A DNA stretch of 46,496 nt from a virus, in IMG/VR virus record IMGVR_UViG_3300044699_000101, positions 1 to 46,496 of that record. One strand, given 5' to 3'. Under the pieces are notes generated by a model. That model worked only from the letters and a program-made list of their open reading frames with translations, was not told the DNA's origin and searched no databases. This document shows, one piece after another, positions 32,673-41,594 of the stretch. Numbering within the stretch: the stretch's first letter is position 1; each line of letters begins with the position of its first letter. A program made the position numbers and the translations under genes.

Positions 32673-33873
32673 GGCTCGGATTGCCCCGCGCCGAGCAGAC
32701 CGGCGCCCGCCAACGGAGGCAGGAGGCCGTATTTGCGCAGGATCTCGATCAGCTTGTCGTCAAACATGACGTAGTTGCTGCTGGTATTTTGCCGCATCCA
32801 ATCTTGAGCACCCTGCTCAGTCGAGGTCTTTGCAACCAACTGACCGCGAGCATCGACAACTTTCCACTGATCGGCGGAGTAACGAGGGGCTCAATTTGAT
32901 ATTGGCGCGAGCCTTGATCAAGATAGCGAATACCGGGGATGCCCATCTCCCTCAATGCGGCAGAAGCTGCTTGCGGATCGCGATAAGCACCAGGAACCAA
33001 CTTTGAACTTTCATAAATCTCACCGCCTGTTTGGGTATTGGCTCTCGCCAACACCTCGGGAAATTCAGAGCGCAGATTGATGATGCCAGCCTTAGCCAGC
33101 GTTTGCTGAACACCCGGCTGCCCACTCAACGGCTTATCCCAATTTAGAAAAGCATTCGGGTCGGCGTGAATATCGACTTCGTATAATTTTGCCTTCGCAG
33201 CCTTCACCCGCTCCAACGCAGCCGCCGCCTCGTCAAAGGTATAGCCGCCAGACCGGGCCAGCTCGCCGAGCACGTCCATATCGGACGCGCCCCCGCGCAA
33301 CAGCCGCAGAATATCCCCCTCGCCTTGGTTAAGATCGTACTTGCCCAAGTTCTTCGCGGTGAACTCCAGGTCGTAGCTGCCGCGCGGGCCGCTTACGGCT
33401 GGACTTTCAGCAAGATACAACCCGTGCCCATAAGAGGCGGCCCCCTGCCCGGTGCCGATCTTGCTCAGGTCGAACTTGTCGAAATCGTAAGGGCTGGCGT
33501 GCCAGGCGCGGATCGCGCCCGTCTCGTCAGCCAAGAGCCCCGGCATTGCTGCCGCCGCCTCACGCGCCAAAGGCGCGCCGGCCCTGAGAGCCGCACCGCC
33601 GACCCGCAACGCCGGCGCAGCCATACTAGCAGCTTGCGCCGCGCCCCATGCGCCTTGGCCGAAGGCCGGCAGGTATTCGCCGCGCTGGTAGGCTTTGTAT
33701 GCCTCGGACATATCCTGCCCGCCCGACAGTTGATACAACGTGTCGAGCACGTCCGGTGCCGCCGGCGGCCTATAAGGACTGAACTCTCCCGTCTGCGGGT
33801 TCTGGGTCGCCATCGGCGCCCCCTCGTCCCTGGCGCCGCCCAGCAACTGCTGTAGCCAGTCGAGCACCGCCAT
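32669..33873 (-). CDS. ADP-ribosyltransferase-like (ART-PolyVal) head-module protein, frameshifted
   Basis: A protein of about 400 residues. After an N-terminal linker and an Ala-rich hydrophobic stretch (about 75-112), residues 120-160 read GAIRAWHASPYDFDKFDLSKIGTGQGAASYGHGLYLAES. This is the signature of the ART domain of phage polyvalent proteins: H125-A-S-P, F-DLSKIGTGxGA, then Y-GHGLY. It continues with LYEVDIHADPNAFLNWDKPLS and GIPGIRYLDQGSRQY. The frame shifts at the C4 near 32890, after which SADQWKVVDARGQLVA and NYVMFDDKLIEILRKYGLL complete the usual ART ending. Such domains transfer ADP-ribose to host targets, and as a head-region protein it could be injected. Enzymatic activity is inferred, not shown. 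Confidence 0.8.
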
Positions 33874-34346
33874 CAGGTAGGCGGCGATAGTTGACGCATT
33901 AACCGATCTAAGCTGGAGGGTTGTGGCGGCGGCGCAAACAACACATTGCCTTGCCGATCAATCAACCGGCCCTCCGGGGTCCAACGCGGCGCATCCGGGG
34001 TCGCCCACTGGCTGTCAGCCGAGAACGTCTGATGTAGAGGGGTCTTCCAATAATCGGGGTAATGTAATCGCCGGTCATGCGGGTCGATCGCAGAAACCGC
34101 GCGCGGGTCTTGATTTTGCAATCCCAGCCAGAACCCCCGCATGTCGTAGTCAGTAACCCCGGCCTCGGGATTGAATGGAACCTTATTCTGACCAATCCAG
34201 CCCCGGAACGCCTGCTCGGCCTCGGGCGTCAAAGGCGTGTTGTAGACATGCTCGCCGGGTTTGATATAGGCAGCGTTGACCCCCTCCATCGTAGCGAAAG
34301 GATCGCCACCGATCCGCGCCAACAACGCATCCAATACGTCCATCAA
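33873..34346 (-). CDS. Conserved phage protein, 157 aa
   Basis: It begins MMDVLDALLARIGGDPFATMEG and contains VTDYDMRGFWLGLQNQDPRAVSAIDPHDRRLHYPDYWKTPLHQTFSADSQWATPDAPRW. The YDMRGF and HYPDYWKTPxHxTFSxxSQWA motifs are highly conserved among phage proteins found near portal and ejection proteins. The function is not assigned. It is coupled to the portal gene by a 4-base overlap and to the ART-like gene by TGATG, suggesting the three are translated together. Confidence 0.75.
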   Translation of the reverse strand: MMDVLDALLARIGGDPFATMEGVNAAYIKPGEHVYNTPLTPEAEQAFRGWIGQNKVPFNPEAGVTDYDMRGFWLGLQNQDPRAVSAIDPHDRRLHYPDYWKTPLHQTFSADSQWATPDAPRWTPEGRLIDRQGNVLFAPPPQPSSLDRLMRQLSPPT

Positions 34347-36867
34347 GCGTTGCCGCCACCATTAGCCTCCGGCGGCCGGATGCCCTGCCCGGCGGCATAG
34401 GCCCCGGCGGCATATTTAAGGCGCACCTCCTGCAGCCGCACCTCGTTCTGCGCCTCCATCTGCGCCCGCGCGATCAAGATGTCGTTGGCACTTTTCTGCC
34501 GCTCCAGTTCCATCTCGTGGGCTAGGCGGCGCTCCTCCAGCATCAATTCGTGCTGCAGTTTCTGCTGCGCCAGCCCCGCCTCCGCTTGGGCCTGCTGCTG
34601 CTGTAATTGGGCCTCCAATTGAGCCTTCTGTTGGCTCTGCTGAGCCTCGGCCTGGGCTTTAAGCTGAAGGGCTTGGATGGCGGCCTGCGCCTTGATCATC
34701 GCCGGGTCAGGCTTTTGTGGGCCTCCCGGCGGCGGCGAACCCGGCGGCGGCGGCATGCTCGGGTCGCTGAAGAAGCTGGTTTTGAACCCCGCGTTCGTCG
34801 TCAGCTCGTGCAGTGCCGCATAAACATCCTTGGCGTAGACCAAGGGCCCGGTAACGCCGCCCTGCTGCTGCACGATCGTCCCCTGGATCTGGATGACCTG
34901 CATCAGGTGGGCGAGCACCTGATCGCGGTTGCCGGTGCCGAGCCCGACACTGACCGTCACCGGCATCTCGTCACGCCACTCGCGCGGGTCGACCGTCAGA
35001 TAGCCGCCGGTGACCCGGATGATCCGCTCCTGCTGCTGGTTTTTGCGCACCAACTCCATGACGCCGCGCATCAATTTTTCGACGCCGTGCGCGAAGATCC
35101 GGGCAAACAATTCGATACGCTGGCCGGCGGCCTGTTGCAGCATCGCGATCGAGCTGGCCGCCGTATTGTTCAGCGCGTCGGCGGTGATCATGCTGCCCTC
35201 GCGCGCCACGCCGGTGCGCAGTTCGGCCGTCGTGTCGAGGTACTGCACCAGCGGAAACGTCTTGTCCGCGGTGTAGGGAATCGCCATCGGCGAGATACCG
35301 CCGAGCCGCTTTGTCCTGACGATGCCACCGGGGCGCAGGGTTAAGAGATCGTCGTAAGTGTTTTCGTTGACTGAGTCGTCACCGACTTCGACGCGCGGCC
35401 AGTTGGAGAGGTACGCATTATCGAGCATCTGCCGCATGATGACCGATTTGACGTACTGCAGATCCATCACCAGATCCGCCAGGCTCATCCCGACCAGCCG
35501 GTGGCTCATCGGGATCGGCGTGACGCTGACAAACGGCGCCTCGTCAACGCAGTCGATACAAGGCTCGCCGTCGCGGGTCAGGATGACCCGACCGTTGCCG
35601 GCCGTCATCACCTTGTAGAGTTCGGTGGTCCGGCCAGCCTTGCCGTCGCGGCTGAGCTGAACGTAGTTCTCTTCGATCCAGAGATGCTCGCCGGCGTCGA
35701 TGCGCTCGTATTGCGGCGTATCGTCGTCAAGCCGGTGGCGCTCTACTCGCTCCTGGTTCCAATCCAGGCTCTCGTTGGCCGGGATATCCTCCAGGCAGTC
35801 CTCGTCGTAGCCCTGCTGGATCAGATCGCTGCGGGTCCAGCGGCGACGGTGGCACAGGTAGGGGATGTCGTCGCGCTTTGCCCGGCGGCTGAACAGGATC
35901 TCCTCCGGCGGCACGTTTTCGATAACCACCCGGCCGTGTTCGCGGGTAATCCTGAGGGTAACGTCGATCAGTTCAATCTGGGGAGGCGGCGGTGGCGGAG
36001 CGGCTAACAGAAGTTCAGGACGTTGTCCAAATGGCGATACAGCAGGTCCTGCGGGAAACGCTCCGGGAGGCTCAGACGGCAATCCGGGAGGCAATTCGGA
36101 CGCGGGCCGGGAGGCGGCACAGGAGGCAATCCAGGAGATCCAGGAGGCAATTCCAGCGGCAATCCAGGCATCCCTGGAGATGGTCCTGCACCGCCTAACG
36201 GGGGTGCCATACCCGGAGGCGGCATCGGAGGAGGCGGCGCAGGAGGAGGCACAAAAGGCCGATCCATGTTGAACTCGTCGGCGTCCTGGGTGTAACGCCG
36301 GATTTTCACCACCTCGACATCCGCGTCCTGGCCCAACAGCGCGTCGTATTGCTCCTGGGTCAGCCCGGTATAGGTCTTGCTTTCGACAGTTTTCTGGGTG
36401 TTCCACCAATATTTGACCCAACCGAGCTTTTCGAGGAGCGCATCGAACAGCCAGTCGTGCAGGATCATAAACCCGGGGTTGTCGCGGTAGAAAATGTGAT
36501 TGAGGTAATCCGTCGCCTGGGCGGCGCGCGCCTCCATCCCCGGCCGCGGCGCCTCGACGATGCAAATCTGATCCGAGGCGGTAAAGATCCGCAGGAGTGC
36601 CGGCAAGGCCCACTCGACGGCTTCCAAAACGGTCTTGAAGACCACCTGGCTGCGGCCCTCGACCTCGTTGCCGAGGGGCTCTCCGGCAAAGTATTTCTGC
36701 GCCTGCAATCGCTCCTGCGCCAGGCTTCCGCCATCCTGCCCGAGCGCCGCCTGCAATTCCTGCTGGACGACCTGTTTAACATCGTCCTCGTCCAGCCCGT
36801 AATCAGACAGGTCAAGCCCTTGCGCGATAGGCTGCTGGTAGTCGATGCCGAAATTGCCGATCATCAA
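34343..36867 (-). CDS. Portal protein, P22 type, frameshifted
   Basis: The N-terminal frame from 36867 gives MMIGNFGIDYQQPIAQGLDLSDYG, EGRSQVVFKTVLEAVEWALPALLRIFTASDQ, ATDYLNHIFYRDNPGFMILHDWLFDALLEKLGWVKYWWN and a Pro-rich loop. The frame moves near 36100 and continues as LPPGLPSEPPGAFPAGPAV, then IELIDVTLRITREHGRVVIENVPPEEILFSRRAKRDD, VMDLQYVKSVIMRQMLDNAYLSNWPRVEVG and MLQQAAGQRIELFARIFAHGVEKL. The C-terminus is a long Gln-rich coiled coil (LKAQAEAQQSQQKAQLEAQLQQQQ), typical of the portal barrel. About 840 residues in all, normal for large P22-type portals. It forms the dodecameric DNA channel at the head vertex. Confidence 0.9.
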
Positions 36868-37016
36868 CGAGCCTTCTTGCCAGGCTTCCGTTTGGCAGCG
36901 TCGGCCTTGTTAAACTCACGCGCGACGGATTGCGGAATACCGATCTTCTTGGCAAATGCCGGGTTATGCGCCGCCGCCGCCATCGTACGGCGCTGAGCCG
37001 GCGATTTTGACGGCAT
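36864..37016 (-). CDS. Small basic head-region protein, 50 aa
   Basis: ATG at 37016 overlaps the previous stop (TAATG). The product begins MPSKSPAQRRTMAAAAHNPA, continues FAKKIGIPQSVAREF, and ends in a Lys/Arg tail. This resembles the small basic proteins (SKSxAQ...FAKKxGIPQSVAxEF) common next to portal genes. It is probably DNA- or head-associated. It overlaps the portal start by 4 bases. Confidence 0.65.
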   Translation of the reverse strand: MPSKSPAQRRTMAAAAHNPAFAKKIGIPQSVAREFNKADAAKRKPGKKAR

Positions 37017-37243
37017 TAGGACACCACCCGCCGCCCGGTGCCGCGTCCGTACAATTCATTCTTCTCCTTGCGCGCTGCCGCGTGGTCCGGCGGTGGCCCC
37101 AGCAATTCTTCAAGGCTCTCCTGGTGCCCGTTAACGCGGCCCGCCAAATCGATGCAGCGCTCACGCAGATTATCGACGAGCACCTCCAGGCGCGCCACGC
37201 GCTCCTGCAGCTCAGTGAACATCACACTATCGCTTTGTGTCAT
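37016..37243 (-). CDS. Coiled-coil protein, 75 aa
   Basis: It begins MTQSDSVMFTELQERVARLEVLVDNLRERCIDLAGRVNGHQESLEELLG and ends with a basic tail. It is predominantly a heptad helix. Small coiled-coil ORFs between terL and portal are common in this phage group. The function is unknown. It ends at the start of the next gene by TAATG. Confidence 0.6.
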   Translation of the reverse strand: MTQSDSVMFTELQERVARLEVLVDNLRERCIDLAGRVNGHQESLEELLGPPPDHAAARKEKNELYGRGTGRRVVS

Positions 37244-37258
37244 TGATTTTTCCGTGTT

Positions 37259-39624
37259 TTAAACAATACCAAGTTGCGGGTACTTGATCGCCTTCGGCCG
37301 GCCGGCCGGAGTCTCGTACGCCACTGCCATTAATCCAAAAGCGTCAGACCCATGACTACTGAAATCGTGCTCGGGGCCTAACCCCACCTCGCGCCAATCA
37401 TCGCTGCGCTTCTCGTGATACCAGCCGAGTGCGTCCCTGCCGGCTTCCGTCGTCTCGGCGTTAAACCAGACGGCCGGAAATAGCCGGCGAGCCGCCTCGA
37501 TGCGGGCCTTCGCGGCGCCGCGACCCTGGTTGGGGATCACCTCGACGTTGAACCCGGCCGCCCTAAAAGCACTCTCGAACGACACGTCATAAACCCGGTC
37601 ATGGGTCGCGCCGTCATGGGGAGGAAAATCTGCGCCTTGCCCCAGCCGCGCTCGCGCAGCCAGTCGACATGCACGCCAAGGCTCTGTCCGACCGCCTCGT
37701 AATAGTCGAGCACCCGCACCTCGCGACCGACAAACTGGCAAACCCACATCGCGAACGCATCGCTGCGGGCGCCCGTGCCGCCCAAATCGCAATACGCCCG
37801 CACCGCCATCAGCGGGTCACGTGTGACCCGGCCAATGCGGCCCTCTTGGCTCGCATCCGACAGAAATTTGGCGTAGTAGGCGCCGGCATGGGCGATCGCG
37901 TACTCGCCCTCCCAGATATGCGGATACTGCTCCGGCCGCTTCGCCTCATCCTCGCGACGGATCTGGTCGAGGGTCGAGGGGAACCAGGCGTTATCACGCC
38001 AGTTCAGTTCGACAATCTTGCTGTTTTCCGGCGGGTTGACCCGGAAACGCTGGTTGGTCGCGCTGGCCCGCCGCTCGGGGTTCCAGGTCACCCAGATTTC
38101 CGCATTCTCCTCGCGGACGGTCGGGATCGCCTTCTGCCACGCCATCTCGCTGACCGGCTCGGCCTCGTCGACCCACAGAAGGCGTATCCGAGCGGTCGAT
38201 TTGACGCTCTCGATGTTTCTTCTAAGGCCGACAAAGGAGAAATCGATCCGCCCGTCGCGGGTGCGGATAAACTTCTCGCCGATCTCGTAATTGTCTCTGA
38301 GCCACGGCTCGGTCTCGATCGCCTGCTTGACTTCCGCCATGCTGCTTTCGTCGAGGCTGTTCTGAAACTCGCGGCCGCAGACGATAACCCCGCTTTCCTT
38401 CGCCAGGGCGCACCGCAGCCCGTGCACGGCGGCCATCTTGGCGAAGGATCGACTGTTATGCGTTACCGTTCCGTCAGCCAGCATAAAAAGGTGGTCGCCG
38501 TCGAGTTCAAAACCAAAATATGCACCGACGCCGATTTCCTCTATGTCAACCCGGGTGCGGCGCCAATCCTTGTTTTTAACGACGCGTGCGGCATCACGTT
38601 TGCGCGCAACCCTTAAAGGCAATCTGTCGATGTCTCCCCCGATCTGGCATTTCCAGGCGGCGCAAATCTTGCCGTTAAGCGGCACCGGGGTATAACGCTT
38701 GCTGGCCTTGAAGCCTAAACCGTGCGCGAGCCGGATAATGTCGTCCAGCATCGCCTCACGCGACTGCGCAATCGCGATACATCCTGTCGATACATGACCA
38801 TCCGTATCAACCAGGCCGGCCAGCAGCGCCAATCGCTGTTCCGTCGACGCGCCGAAATACTCTTCCGGTATATGCTTGTTCCTAAACACCCCGGCGACGC
38901 GCAATTGCTGCACGAAACTCCCAGCCCGCGAATACTCGCTGCCAATATAAAACCGAGATGCGCTCCTACCATTGCCCATCTCGGAAACAACCCAGTTCTC
39001 CTCCTCGGCATACGCATAAATAAATGAGATTATCTCTGGATCCGGATTGGTGATTTCCGACGCCTTCGCGGTGCCGTCTCCCAACCACAGCCCGAGGAAA
39101 TAAGGATCAACCGTAAGCGCCTTATGCATCCCAACAATCGGCCGGCGAAAGCCAAAATGCTGGGTCTTGAACCGCTCTGGTTTCTTGGCATAGTCAGCCG
39201 CGGTAATCAGCGAATAGCCTAGCCCTGTATCGTATCCGGCGTACCTGCCATTGACCCTTTGTGGGTTCCCAGCCAGGCTGATAGAGCCGAAATCCTCAGC
39301 GGCGTGTCGCGATCTCTCCAGCACCAGAATGTGGTCGCCGTTCACCACATAGCTCATGCCGGTCTTTTGCGTCACCCGGTAAAGCGGAGCAATCCCCTGA
39401 GCTAACCCACACACCCTGCGCGGCCGGCCATCCGGACCAAGAAGGCAATCCCCTTCTCGCACATCCTCGACCGCAACAAGCGACGCATCCGCCCGCAGAA
39501 CCTTGGTTCCCCGACCAAAACATTTGGCACTGCCGCGTCCGCCATACGCGCCGCGGTACAAGGCTTCGCCGGAGAACACCTCAACCAGCTTCTCCGGCAG
39601 CTCGATCTGGCCCGACTTCGCCAA
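37259..39624 (-). CDS. Terminase large subunit (PBSX type) interrupted by an intein; one frameshift
   Basis: The start MAKSGQIELPEKLVEVFSGEALYRGAYGGRGSAK leads to the Walker A site, which is interrupted after K34 by a 356-residue intein; SRSFAKMAAVHGLR resumes at 391. Walker B is LLWVDEAEP (D486, E487 in the unspliced numbering). Other family motifs are GVIVCGREFQNSLDESSM, EIWVTWNPERRASATNQRF, HIWEGEY and the nuclease region RAYCDLGGTGARSDAFAM. The frame shifts at a C4 near 37620 (AQIFLP to HDGATHDRVYDVSFESAF) and ends KAIKYPQLGIV. After splicing the enzyme is about 430 residues, normal for this family. It pumps DNA into the procapsid and cuts concatemers. Confidence 0.93.
38455..39522 (-). 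other. Intein with LAGLIDADG homing endonuclease in terL
   Basis: The 356-residue insert begins with Cys (C35, CFGRGTKVLRADASLVAVEDVREGDCLLGPDG, the block A splicing motif). It has a GDH block B-like site at 96-98 and two DOD motifs: FLGLWLGDG near 176-184 and LLAGLVDTDGHV near 267-278. It ends YFGFELDGDHLFMLADGTVTHN with the penultimate His and terminal Asn (389-390). Ser391 is the +1 nucleophile. All residues needed for canonical cis-splicing are present. The frame stays open through the insert, so it is protein-level, not an intron. The splice site cuts the P-loop between Lys and Ser (GGRGSAK/S). Confidence 0.95.
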
Positions 39625-39646
39625 GGCGCGTCACTCCGCCTAACTC

Positions 39647-39724
39647 TCAGGGCTTGGTATCGCCACCCGGCAAAGGCCGCGGCTTGCCGCCGCCAACAGC
39701 GACGCCATATGACTCATCCCGCAT
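39647..39724 (-). CDS. Small Gly/Pro-rich ORF, 25 aa
   Basis: ATG at 39724 lies inside the end of the beta-helix gene. The product starts MRDESYGVAVGGGKPRPLPG and ends GDTKP. The GGGKPRPLP motif recurs at the C-terminus of the Pro-rich protein at 15607-16042 (GGGKPRPLPPG), which supports it being translated. It lies between the secreted trio and terL. The function is unknown. Confidence 0.4.
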   Translation of the reverse strand: MRDESYGVAVGGGKPRPLPGGDTKP

Positions 39725-41594
39725 CCGTCGGGTAACAACCGCCGCCAACCAAAGCCGTGTTATTATTGAAAAACACATCGGTTAACGGCCCGCCGGCCGC
39801 GCCGGCCGGCGGGTACAACGAAAATGCCGACCCGGCAATCAACATCGCCGGCTCGACTCCACCCGTCAAACCGTTGAAATTCTGCCAATATGAAGCCTTT
39901 GCCGGAAAGTTTGCCCCGGCTATCCAGGAAACCGTCACCGGCAGCGGCAAACCGCCAACAACCGCCGCCCCGGTCGAGGTGCCTTTGCTCAATAACTGAA
40001 AGTTAAAATATGCACACGCCATCTGCCCGGTACGCCAGTACCGCCCGGCGTTGCTATTGTATGTCAGCCCCGCCTTGGCGCCGCCAAAAGTCAGATCCGG
40101 GGTCCACGCCACCTGCCCCGACTTGGTGTTATCCGTGTCAACAACCTGCGCCCCGGTGCCCTGATGAAAATACCGGGCGCCTGTGCCAACATCGAAATTA
40201 TTCCACAGGTATTTGCTGTTTGTACTGTTATCCCAAACCGTATTGATGTGCGTCGACCCGCGCAGGCTTTCACCCATCACCGTCGTATTGTTGGCTTGAG
40301 TGACATGATAGGCGCCGAACGTATCGGCCGGCGTTACGATGTTGGTATAAGTATTGCCCAGCAACAGCGTATTGGTCGGCGCGCCGCCGTTGTCAACACC
40401 CGCTGCCCCGTTGATATCGACCACCGTGCTACCGGCCCGACTACAGGTGTTGCCGATAAACCGGTTGCCGTCGCTTACCCCCGACACCCGCAGACATATA
40501 AAATTGTTGACGCCGTCGCCCTCGATCGCGTTGCCGATCACACTGACCCGGTCGGCGCCGTTGCCCGCCACCCCCAAACCGTTGAGCCAGATCGCCGCCC
40601 CGCCGCTTGGCCCGACCATCTGAAAGCGATTGCCGATAATCGTCCCGTCGCCGGCCTTCTTCTGCAGTGCGACACCGGCTGTGTCACTGCCGGTAACCAT
40701 CGCGCCGTAGAGGTAACCGACGCAGAAATTATTCTGGACCGACATCGCTTTCGGTCCCTGCCAGTGATCCCAGCAGACATTGTCGATGGCGCCGATCCCA
40801 AGCGTGGCGCCGGCCACAGTGGTGCTTGCCGCCGCCGACAGCGTCAGCGACGTCGGGCCGACCGCCGTCACATGCGTCAGGCGAGCCAGCCCCGGGCCAT
40901 CCACCCGATCGCCAACCGCAATCCCCTCGGTCGACAGAATGCCGTCTATCGTCGTCGTGCCGTGAGTATTACCGACGATCGCCAGACCCGCCTTGCTGCG
41001 AGTGACCGCCGTGTCGGTGGTGCCCAGCATCGCAGTACAATCGCCGCCGTTCATACAGGTGATATCGTCGATCCTGACCCGGTCGACCTCGCGCATCATC
41101 ACGATGTGCCAGTTCGGCAAACCGCTGGCGCCGCCGGAAACCGTCTCAGCCCCCGCCCGAAAACTACAACCCCCGATCTCGATGTCCTGGTCCCGCTGCG
41201 CGTTCGGCACATGACTGGTGATATTCGCCGCCGTGGTGTGCTCGTTGATCGCCACCAGCCACAGCCCGAGAGCCGTCGCCGGCCCACCCTCGCCGGCAAA
41301 ATCGCTGGCGTTAAAGGTGATCCATGTCCCCGGCTCGCACTGTAGTTTGGTATGACTGCTTAGCCGCAAGGTATTGGTAATGTGATAAGTGCCGGCCTGC
41401 ACAGCCACCACACCGCCGCCATTGGCCTTCGCCGCCGCTAATGCAGCCGCAATACTGCCGCCCGGCTCAACCGGAAAGGCCTGCCCGAGATTGCGGCTGG
41501 CCTCCGGCAGTTTCGCATTGCTGCCGTCCTGGTACATATCCGCCGCGGCCGGCAGAGCCAGCAGCAACAGCGGCAGCGACAGCCACCACCTCAT
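39714..41594 (-). CDS. Secreted right-handed beta-helix protein (tailspike or pectate-lyase-like), 626 aa
   Basis: The ATG at 41594 overlaps the stop of the upstream gene (TAATG). It starts MRWWLSLPLLLLALPAAAD, a clear Sec signal peptide with an AAA-D cleavage site. After a linker, GGSIAAALAAAKANGGGVVAVQAGTYHITNTLRL opens a parallel beta-helix of the pectate lyase/GH28 class, with repeats such as VSVIGNAIEGDGVNNFICLRVSGVSDGNRFIGNTCSRAG. The C-terminal part (ACAYFNFQLLSKGTSTG) looks like a receptor or trimer domain. Beta-helix proteins in phages are usually polysaccharide-degrading tailspikes, but these do not normally carry signal peptides. No catalytic residues can be assigned by eye. Confidence 0.8.
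   Translation of the reverse strand: MRWWLSLPLLLLALPAAADMYQDGSNAKLPEASRNLGQAFPVEPGGSIAAALAAAKANGGGVVAVQAGTYHITNTLRLSSHTKLQCEPGTWITFNASDFAGEGGPATALGLWLVAINEHTTAANITSHVPNAQRDQDIEIGGCSFRAGAETVSGGASGLPNWHIVMMREVDRVRIDDITCMNGGDCTAMLGTTDTAVTRSKAGLAIVGNTHGTTTIDGILSTEGIAVGDRVDGPGLARLTHVTAVGPTSLTLSAAASTTVAGATLGIGAIDNVCWDHWQGPKAMSVQNNFCVGYLYGAMVTGSDTAGVALQKKAGDGTIIGNRFQMVGPSGGAAIWLNGLGVAGNGADRVSVIGNAIEGDGVNNFICLRVSGVSDGNRFIGNTCSRAGSTVVDINGAAGVDNGGAPTNTLLLGNTYTNIVTPADTFGAYHVTQANNTTVMGESLRGSTHINTVWDNSTNSKYLWNNFDVGTGARYFHQGTGAQVVDTDNTKSGQVAWTPDLTFGGAKAGLTYNSNAGRYWRTGQMACAYFNFQLLSKGTSTGAAVVGGLPLPVTVSWIAGANFPAKASYWQNFNGLTGGVEPAMLIAGSAFSLYPPAGAAGGPLTDVFFNNNTALVGGGCYPTDAG

Noticed and set aside
31502-32774. 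Overlapping plus-strand open frames of 164 and 318 codons
   Set aside because: They are antisense to the scaffold and two neighbouring genes whose protein patterns are convincing.
34607-35344. Plus-strand open frame of 245 codons
   Set aside because: It is antisense to the portal gene; the portal frame carries clear family motifs.
15607-37620. Alternative genetic code or suppressor usage as the cause of broken genes
   Set aside because: The breaks are frame changes, several at homopolymers, not in-frame stops. The only in-frame amber that stands out is in the tiny ORF at 17146-17253.
38455-39522. Group I intron in terL
   Set aside because: The reading frame is continuous through the insert and the ends carry protein-splicing residues (Cys, His-Asn, Ser), so it is an intein.
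40164-41345. Plus-strand open frame of 393 codons
   Set aside because: It lies entirely antisense to the beta-helix gene, has shadow composition (Arg, Ala, Pro, His) and no recognisable domain.
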